The translations under genes and the position numbers were made by a program. Positions 57,301 to 64,000 of a stretch of DNA of 64,000 nt are shown in pieces. The DNA lies in NCBI GenBank assembly GCA_018417955.1, contig JACTVC010000013.1, positions 1,200,633 through 1,264,632 of the forward strand. Direction: 5' to 3'. Numbering within the stretch: position 1 is the stretch's first letter; each line of letters opens with the position of its first letter. Source of the stretch: Laccaria trichodermophora (lineage: Eukaryota > Basidiomycota > Agaricomycetes > Agaricales > Hydnangiaceae). Below the pieces are notes generated by a model. The model searched no databases. It worked only from the letters and a program-made list of their open reading frames with translations, and had not been told where the DNA came from.

Positions 57301-57304
57301 TTAG
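51385..57304 (+). pseudogene. Copia gag-pol, eight in-frame stops and a nested insertion
   Basis: The whole polyprotein from the ATG at 51385 stays in one frame, broken by stops at 51763, 52366, 53200, 53677, 53791, 54031, 54061 and 55417 (seven TGA, one TAG). Visible parts: gag; zinc knuckle CGYCGKKGHIDKNC; protease WVADTGTTSH; GAG-pre-integrase HKRFGH with CITC; integrase FDWGKEF and NGIAERMNRTL; reverse transcriptase MDIKGAYLNG and VWVDDLLLFA; RNase H with SDAAYAD and STTEAEYVALSEA. The first integrase Asp appears as Asn (THINMWGK). The end of pol resumes at 57094 after the hAT element. Element plus one target copy is 1,579 nt, and removing it returns exactly to the upstream frame. It cannot make its proteins as it stands. 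Confidence 0.93.
55515..57085. mobile_element. Non-autonomous hAT-type element nested in Copia
   Basis: The 1,571-bp element has ends TAGGCATTGTCACGGGT (left) and, inverted, TAGTGATTGTCACGGGT (right), 15 of 17 matching. It is flanked by the 8-bp duplication ATTTCAAT (55507-55514, 57086-57093). An 8-bp duplication and TAG-start termini define hAT elements. Many GGGTACGGGT/ACCCGTACCC motifs cluster near both ends, as hAT subterminal transposase sites do. I see no transposase frame; the interior (55700-56900) is of unknown origin and could be captured DNA. Confidence 0.9.
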
Positions 57305-57390
57305 AACAAGTGGTAGCTTTTCCCTACCCTTCCAGGGAGGTTTTTTAACACACCCACGGTTCCTATCCAATGAATTTACAGTCGACGACT

Positions 57391-57400
57391 TGAAGGGGAG
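57391..57400 (+). promoter_or_regulatory. Copia polypurine tract
   Basis: TGAAGGGGAG abuts the right LTR and would prime plus-strand synthesis. Confidence 0.8.
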
Positions 57401-57518
57401 TGTTAATATACAAGTCACGTGCTCCTGTATCATACTCCTATACTACATAGTCTAACACCTACGTACTGAGTCACTACGTGTCCAATACACTCTTGCTTCC
57501 TGCCTCCATCTCTCAACA
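57401..57518 (+). repeat. Copia right LTR
   Basis: 118 bp. It begins TGTTAATATACAAGTC after the polypurine tract and ends CTCTCAACA. CTGAT follows at 57519-57523. Confidence 0.97.
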
Positions 57519-57523
57519 CTGAT

Positions 57524-57952
57524 AAGCTTGTAATACCTCACTATGCTGTTCAATGTGTGTATTATTCTTCGCCTCACATATTTTTCTCAACCTTTGTGTA
57601 TTTTTTCATCCCATGTAAGGCAGATCTCATCATTGATGATTTATCGGGCATTGCCGACTGTGCATTGATATTATACTTTGTTTGGATGTAGCTTTCTACC
57701 CTAACCCTACATAATTCCTTTCTCTGTATATTTTCTTCTGCCAACTTTGTTTCTTCTTCTCTACATGGCGTATGTTTTTTATGACTTGTTTCCACATGCA
57801 TTTATTACTGACCTATGTTCAAAAGCATGTGTGCAAAAATGAGAAGAATAAAAAATAATTATAAGTATGCGAAAAGACTCAGACACCCAATGATGACTTA
57901 ATCAACAATTCTTTGGAAGGAACGGTAAGTGATTTTCAGCCCTAACCCTATA
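57524..57952. other. AT-rich spacer right of Copia
   Basis: No gene seen. Together with 50445-51191 this is probably the sequence that Copia split. Confidence 0.45.
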
Positions 57953-58352
57953 CAGTCATCCACTGGCCTGTGTTACACCACCACTGAGTGTTACACTTTT
58001 GCTCCTTGAATAACTTTTGCAATATTCAACATACTCCCTTGAAACAAATTTTATCTGGAGCTCCTATATATGGTCTCTCCTCACATCAAGTTTTGTGTGT
58101 GCAGAATGAGCATCAAATATGTAGTGATTTGTTCAAAATGGGGTACTTAGCAGAAAACCTCGCACCACTGAATGTTACACTGGTATTTTCAGAATTACTC
58201 AACAGAAACAAACCTGAGAGCTCCGAAATTTGGAGGACACAAAGAATGGATATCACCAAGATTGAATGTACAATTTTTAAGTGAAAGTGTATCCCCATCA
58301 TGTTTTAAGTGAGTTTTCAATTTTTGATGTAACACTAGCTGGTGGATGATTG
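57953..58352. mobile_element. 400-bp MITE with imperfect 27-bp TIRs and TA duplication
   Basis: The left end CAGTCATCCACTGGCCTG and the inverted right end CAATCATCCACCAGCTAG continue into GTGTTACAYC; about 21 of 27 positions match. TA flanks both ends (57951-57952, 58353-58354). The interior frame 57988-58284 shows no transposase features. Tc1/mariner/pogo-type mobilisation is the likely source. Confidence 0.75.
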
Positions 58353-58354
58353 TA

Positions 58355-58818
58355 TCTGTATATTTTCTGCCTACTCTTTTCTTGCTTCTGTTTAGTTTTC
58401 ACATACAAATGTCATATGTATTTTATTCTTCACGTACATATTTTATTGCTGACCCATGTCGCATGCAAAAATGTTCTGTAAAATATGTGGAGAAAAATAC
58501 AAAGTATGATCAACAATTATTCAACAATCTCACCAAATTTGGTGGAGACTGTAGATTCGTGCCTCAGTGTTGAGACAGACATGTTAGATTTGTCGGGTTG
58601 GGGGTGGATTTTATGATAGTTTTTATCTTCAACAAATTTATTGAGTTGGTTTTGAAGATTTGAATCGTGAGAAACGCTATAGCGCAGACGTAAATTGAAA
58701 ATCCTGCCGTGGAGTTCTTGCCAACCTTACATAAGTGCATACATTGATTATTATTATTATTTTGCATGAATTACAAGCAAGGTTTTTGTTGACATTGGAA
58801 CAATGTCAAACTCTAGTA
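58355..58818. other. Spacer between two MITEs
   Basis: AT-rich DNA with no supported gene. TA at 58817-58818 is the left target copy of the next MITE. Confidence 0.45.
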
Positions 58819-59082
58819 CTGTACCATTTCAATCAATTCGGCAGGGCCCGTGACGCGTGACGGACCTGCCGAGATTTTGGTTTCGGCGACCTCCCAAAGT
58901 TGGCGTGACGCGCCCGAATTTTCGGCAGTCTGGCGCCGCAGGCGACGAAAAAATTTCTATATCGGTGATATTGATGCCAGAGGAATTCGGCACACCGCGA
59001 AAATGTCCGTGACAAGCGTGACATTTCAGCATTTTGGAGGGCACCGTGACGCGTGACTGCCGAATTGATTGAAATGGGACAG
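58819..59082. mobile_element. 264-bp MITE with ~26-bp TIRs and TA duplication
   Basis: The ends read CTGTACCATTTCAATC (left) and, inverted, CTGTCCCATTTCAATC (right), both continuing AATTCGGCAG. TA flanks at 58817-58818 and 59083-59084. GTGACGCGTGAC occurs just inside each end. It is too short to code for a transposase. The TIR sequence differs from those of the two other MITEs here. Confidence 0.88.
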
Positions 59083-59084
59083 TA

Positions 59085-60763
59085 TACCGATGTGTAACGA
59101 CAAACTCCACGACCGAAGAAAGGCGTACAAGATATGACAAACAGTGCGCCTGGGTGATGAGAAAACAACTGCCTACAAAGCGTTATGATCCAGTTACTAT
59201 TGGTGAGTACTCGTCCATGTGTATGGGTGAGAAGATGAGCCTGCAACACAAACTCCGAGATGCCAGAGATGTTTGAAGTAGATCAAATAAACGCACAGAA
59301 TCACATCTCCCCCTGCATGAAAATTCCAATCCTTGACTGTTCAAAGCCTTGCAATAGTTTAGTTCGAATAGAAAACATTGAGTGTGGATCGGGTTAGCCA
59401 CTGGCCATCGATGAACGGGCGGAAACCCACCAGTGACAGCTCAAGTGAGCTGTCTCATCCCCAGAGGTTCGTTAATTTGCATAAATGAGCGAGGTTCGCA
59501 AGACCAACAGGATCGTTACATCTGCTCATCGATTTTATGTAGAGCTGTGGAAATACAAGAGGGTTTGCACGACCAAAATTTCGGCATTGCCTTGAGTAAA
59601 CAACTTGAGGGCTCCGTCGATGTCTCGACGGCACAAGGCACTACTAACTTCTTGGCATAGGGTTGGTACCTATCACTGTCAAAAGCTCTTCTTAAGAGGT
59701 GGCCGCTAGAGAATTTCAAGGGTCCTATAATTTGAAAATTTGAAATCGACTTGAGTAAGATGAAGAATGGTCATCAACTTCAAAACTGACAAAAAACGCT
59801 TAAGACTACGCTCGTGATGACGAGGTATGTAGTTATTGTTGATGAAGCTGAAGACTAACTTCAAGTCGAGTGAAGTCAACGCTCTGGCGTCGCTTTTGAA
59901 GTGTGGGCGTCGAATGAGCGCTGATTTTAGGGAAGCGACGCCCGTAGAGATCCTTTCTTGACGAGAAAAACGCGCCCATATCTAATCTTGGCAGTTCTCT
60001 CCCCTTGATATTGTGTGCAAGAGTCAGGTGAGGCGCCACCAAACAGACGCCAAACAAATGTTTCCCGGTGGAACCGGTATAAACTCAACAACGCCTCACC
60101 TGTGCCCAACTGCTTTCCCCCCAACCTTCTCTCTCAAAACACCACAGATCGCACAAGTTGTCAAGTAACCTGCAAAGCTTCATGTTACACTTTCGGCACT
60201 GGCAACTTGCTTTGACGTCCTCCGTATCCTTTCCCGGCGAATGCGGGATATACAGATGTTCCGCAATGAACTTGTTCTCTGAATAAGTTATGAGAAACTG
60301 TTCTGACTACATGATGCCCGAGAGGCCTTGAAAAACCTCCAGCAAGTATGTTCTCGTTTCATTCTTACGCGCGGAGCCTATTTGACGAAGAGAATTGATT
60401 GACCAAGCAGGGATCTGATGAAGCACACGAGCAGGTGAAAACGAAGGTGAACCGTCCATCGTCGAACGGAATGGCAGCGCTTGCTACGCCACGTTGAAGG
60501 GCCTTTCCTTCCCTCTTCACCACCGCTCGCCACACTGCTTGCGCGCAAGTCCTTTTTGGTGCCCAGCGCTGCATTGTTTGGAGCTCGGGCGCTCTTGAAA
60601 TCTGAGATCGGGCGATGAAGGTAAATTGTCATAAATAATACAGCTAATAATATATAATTTTGTTCCGTAGCGATACAGTCGATGGAGAGGGGAGGGATCG
60701 AGAGTAAGTAAATTAGCCGAGTCCACGTAAGGTACGCTGACGTTCGCACTAAGCAGATATCGG
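59085..60763. other. Long gene-free stretch
   Basis: About 1.7 kb with only short, unconvincing frames on both strands. A palindrome CAGCTCAAGTGAGCTG lies near 59438. The right part must hold the 3' region of the transcription-factor gene. Confidence 0.45.
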
Positions 60764-63139
60764 TCAGATAAGAAGCAGTTGTAGTCCCTGCTCGCGAATG
60801 CTCTCTCGTAGATCGGCAGCTTCACCACCCACATCGCGTTTCTGCCATACAGCCTCCATCAAAAGGCGTGTTTGGAGGAGGTTCCCGTAACTTTCATTCA
60901 ACCCACGGAAGCGGCCTTTGAGAAAATCTCTCCGGGTCGAATCATTGGTCATGCAACCCGCAAGACATATGGGAAACACCAGCGCTCGGTCTATATTTGA
61001 AGGAGACAATCGCATGAAATGATGAACAATGGCATCTACAGAGGAACTGATCTCGGGAACGCCTGGAGAACGTGTGGAAGGTAAGCATTTAAACAACAAC
61101 AAAATTCGTTTGACATACCAGGGATGGGTGTGCTCAATATCGTGTGTAGGTACAACATAGAGGTCTCTCGGAAAATCGCAGCCGCCAAAATTCGTTGTTC
61201 ATCGGTCGGAAGCATGGCGTCGCCGGGCGTAGGAAGCCCTTGGACCGAGTCCGCGATGGTGGGCTGGTCTGCTTGGTACCGACGAATGTGTTGCTCAATG
61301 GAATTCCCACGTCGGACAAGTTCTGGGAAGCTCAGAGTGCCATTCCGTTGTTGCGTTGATTTCCAGTGAGCCAACGCTGATATGTCGGCGATTGCCAGCA
61401 TAGCATCGTTGGGGCACCCCGTCAATGCCTGCATATCCATCGTGCTACCATTTCCCCAGTAGTCATTCTGGTCATCGAGAAGGCGCTTCCAGAGTGTCGT
61501 GAACTTGGGGGGTCGTACCAACGACAAGCTTGAGAAGATATCAAACCACTAAGGGGATTTCAGCAAACATTTTAGGGAAAGGGTTCAATGACATACGAGG
61601 ATTGTCTTGATAACGAGTTGGGAAGCTGGGCTCAGGACTGGGAAGGACAGGCGAGGATTCTCAGCAATGGGCAAGCCAGTTTGAAGAAGCCATTGGCAAA
61701 GAATATCGAAAGGAGTTTCCCAGTCGGCTCCTCCGCCCGACAGTTGAGAAAAACTCACAAGATGCAGCGCGGCGATGGCGTCGCTTTCGCTCCATCCACC
61801 TCGATGCTCCTTGTTGCTCTCTAGTTTGAAGAGCGCCTCGTGCCGGAGGTACATCGCTGTGGAAGTTTCTGGATGAGGGTTGGGTGCTTCCAGTCCTTGG
61901 GATACGCGCATCTGCGTCGAGTGAAGGTCTGCGAGTGCGCAAATTGCGTGTGTCACTGCTCCTCGTGGCTCATCCATTACCGCCTACAGAATGGTGTAAG
62001 CCTTCTGCAAATTTTACACATTACAGGGGTCATACCGTATACGTGACGTTGGTGAAGATTTCGCCTGCAAACGTGAACTGCATCTTGCACACGTGATCAA
62101 AGTAGTGCATAACCAATTCTTCATGAAGGGCAGTTTGCCCGACTGGGGGGGCGAAGGGAGAGATAGCAGAGGGAGGCTCTAAGAACCCCAAGTGGTCGTT
62201 CCCAATGGACTGGGAAGGGAAGAGTGGGAATTGATCAGCGAGTGGGTCTGGTCCCACGGGGAAGGTCGAAACTGATGACGACATGGAGGGGGAATATGGG
62301 TCAAACCCATTGAGGTTCACATCAACGTACGGTGCTGTGGTAAGTGTATCGAGCGTTGAATTAGATGCTCCTGCAATATCTAAACTTAAGTTCGATCGCA
62401 CAGCCAGCACTGCATCATCACCTACCGGACAATCCGGGCATCAGCTGCGAATGATGGTTCTGGCCATACGGTGCGTCCCCGTACTGGTGAAATGTATATT
62501 CAGTTTGATTGTTTGAGGTAGAAGTTATTTCTGTGGCCGGTACATGACGCGACCGCGGCCTCTGTGATGAGGCTTGAATTGGGTTATGACGGGGTTGTCC
62601 ACGAATTAAGCCTGCACGGGACAACTGGGCTTTGATACTGGCTTTGTAATCGTCGACGTTTTTCTTATCCTGCGGCGGCGCGTTGATGATGATCAATGTG
62701 GGAAAGGGTCATCTCAGCTCACCCTCATCCAGTCTGGTCGTCTTGGTCCCCAACCCAAACACTTGATCGTTAGGCGTCGACAGGTTTTACATGAGTCGCC
62801 TTCGCGTTGCTCGTCACATTTCTGTGGGTCGGATCAGTAACGCGTTCCAATGAAATTGCCAGTCCACTAACTTTTCGTCGGACGCGACATGTCCTAGTGG
62901 TGTGTTAGCCCCGGCTAAGACGGACATATTGAACGAACTCACCAACAACCTCCTTTTCCTGAATTATGTGACCGTGTTCGGCTAGGCGTTCCTTGGGCAC
63001 TTTGCCCGCTTGCATCGTTCTCTTCGGTGGCGGGAGTCATCTCGTCGAGGGAGGTTGGCTGTGTTTCAGGGGAGACGTTGGTAGAGGATGAAGGAGACTG
63101 GCTTCCACTAGTCGAAGAAGTATGGCTTCTGTATGCCAT
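60764..63139 (-). CDS. Zn2Cys6 transcription factor with fungal-specific regulatory domain
   Basis: The gene starts MAYRSHTSSTSGSQSPSS at 63139. The zinc cluster is spread over three exons (62943-63139, a 22-nt microexon 62872-62893, and one from 62821). It reads CWTCRVRRKKCDEQREGDSC followed by KTCRRLTIKC, the full Cys-x2-Cys-x6-Cys-x8-Cys-x2-Cys-x6-Cys pattern. LGWGPRRPDWMR follows. Later exons carry LHEELVMHYFDHVCKMQF, ICALADLHSTQM, HLVSFSQLSGGG, WFDIFSSLSLVRPP and LAGCMTNDSTRRDFLKGR. These match the Fungal_trans_2 type of regulatory domain. The stop is at 60764. It should bind DNA in the nucleus; targets cannot be read from the sequence. All junctions examined are GT-AG and in frame, so the gene looks intact. 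Confidence 0.9.
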
Positions 63140-64000
63140 TCAATAAGTTGAAGGTGAGTGAGACTAGTTCAAGTATTTTTGATAGGGCACTGAGGCAAGT
63201 TAAGAGAAAAGGCTTGAGGTGGTCGGCGCAATTTGTTATACGTGATTAAGAGTAAAGGGTCCGTAGGAAAATCGGGCAAATCACTGGTCAGATACCGACA
63301 AAGAAGGAGGAGGAGGAATGGACCATATAAGGTTCCACGGATGAGACAGGTGATGGGGTGTTTCCAAGGAGCTTACACAGATACGTCGAGGCAGGAGTAT
63401 GAGAGCACCGACATGGCTGGGGCGATTCCTTTATTTCGGTAGAGGTACTTGAAGACTGGCTATTGGTGGGCATTACCCTGTTCGTTTCCAACTCTGGAAG
63501 TCGATCGGCAGATTCACGACCGGACACTCTCCAGGGCTGTCTACATTTGTTCTGCGATATCTTCAATCCTCCCTCTTCATCGGACATACCACGCAAGCGA
63601 TCCGGCAGACGGTTGGCTCCGGGAAAAACTCTTCCGTATGATATTCTGGGATTCTTCCACCATCTTCAGCTTCTTTTGAAAGAACAATGTTATAGCACCG
63701 CACCGAATGCGAATGAAATTCGGAGGGGGACCACGGAGGAAAGCTTACATAAACAGCGAAACCTTCGCAACAGGGAATCTGAAAGGAAGACTCTGCTTCC
63801 ATGTGCCTCACGATCATTATTGCGGCTGTACCGTCGTGCCTCAGATAAACAATAAAAAACAACCGTGGGCTCACGGAAGCATTTTTGGTTAAATCTCTTA
63901 CGTACCGAGAGGCTATCTCGTTTCATTGTGATCCTGCTGATCGGCTAGGGTGGGACGGGGTTCAATGTCTATTTTGACGTTAAATGCACGGTGGGGAATG
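63140..64000. other. Right-edge stretch without a supported gene
   Basis: This contains the upstream region of the transcription factor. Overlapping frames near 63463-63874 on both strands show no family features. A gene running off the window edge cannot be excluded. Confidence 0.45.

Larger units (their letters stand above)
51192..57518 (+). mobile_element. Complete Ty1/Copia LTR retrotransposon, inactivated
   Basis: The 6,327-bp element has two 118-bp LTRs (51192-51309, 57401-57518), each TG...CA. It is flanked by the 5-bp duplication CTGAT (51187-51191 and 57519-57523). It has a primer-binding site, a polypurine tract, and gag-pol in the order capsid, zinc knuckle, protease, integrase, reverse transcriptase, RNase H. 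That order defines Copia. A hAT-type element is nested in the RNase H part. The LTRs differ at five positions, all transitions, four of them at CpG/TpG-CpA sites. Confidence 0.97.

Overview
The window reads as nuclear DNA of a mushroom-type basidiomycete (Agaricomycetes). Genes are split by many introns of about 45-60 nt. The fatty acid synthase is one fused beta-alpha gene, and several protein families are ones I know from agaric genomes (transposase-derived zinc-finger protein, fungal kinase-like protein, an LRLRGG-containing protein). This assignment rests on family recognition by eye, without a database search.

Layout. The left arm (1-16.3 kb) is accessory. It has an unassigned SAM-like-domain gene (minus strand), a TA-flanked MITE, an inverted ~100-bp duplication, and a long gene for a P-element/THAP9-like transposase with zinc fingers. 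Next come a kinase-like gene carrying a GPGAGG minisatellite and two decaying genes: an LRLRGG-containing protein on the minus strand and a Hos2-type histone deacetylase on the plus strand. These two point away from a shared spot that now holds a LINE reverse-transcriptase scrap, and both have lost their 5' ends.

The centre (16.4-47.4 kb) is a compact block of conserved genes: a U1-type zinc-finger protein (-), a mitochondrial RNB exoribonuclease of the DSS1/cyt-4 type (+), ERG11/CYP51 (+), PWP1 (-), the DBP5 helicase (-), a POF1-like NMN adenylyltransferase (+), the 12.9-kb fused FAS gene (-), the GTR2/RagC GTPase (-) and the VTC4 polyphosphate polymerase (+). Three pairs are head-to-head over 130-255 bp, which suggests shared promoters. 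Lipid synthesis (ERG11, FAS) and vacuole-linked nutrient control (GTR2, VTC4) are the visible themes. E-box-like palindromes lie upstream of both lipid genes.

The right arm (47.4-60.7 kb) is a transposon nest. It contains a shortened Helitron helicase gene, a complete 6.3-kb Copia retrotransposon (118-bp LTRs, CTGAT target duplication) whose pol is split by a 1.57-kb hAT-type element (8-bp target duplication), and two further TA-flanked MITEs. The Copia carries eight in-frame stops but no frameshift. Beyond it is a Zn2Cys6 transcription factor (60.8-63.1 kb, minus) with a 22-nt microexon inside the zinc cluster. The last 0.9 kb shows no convincing gene.
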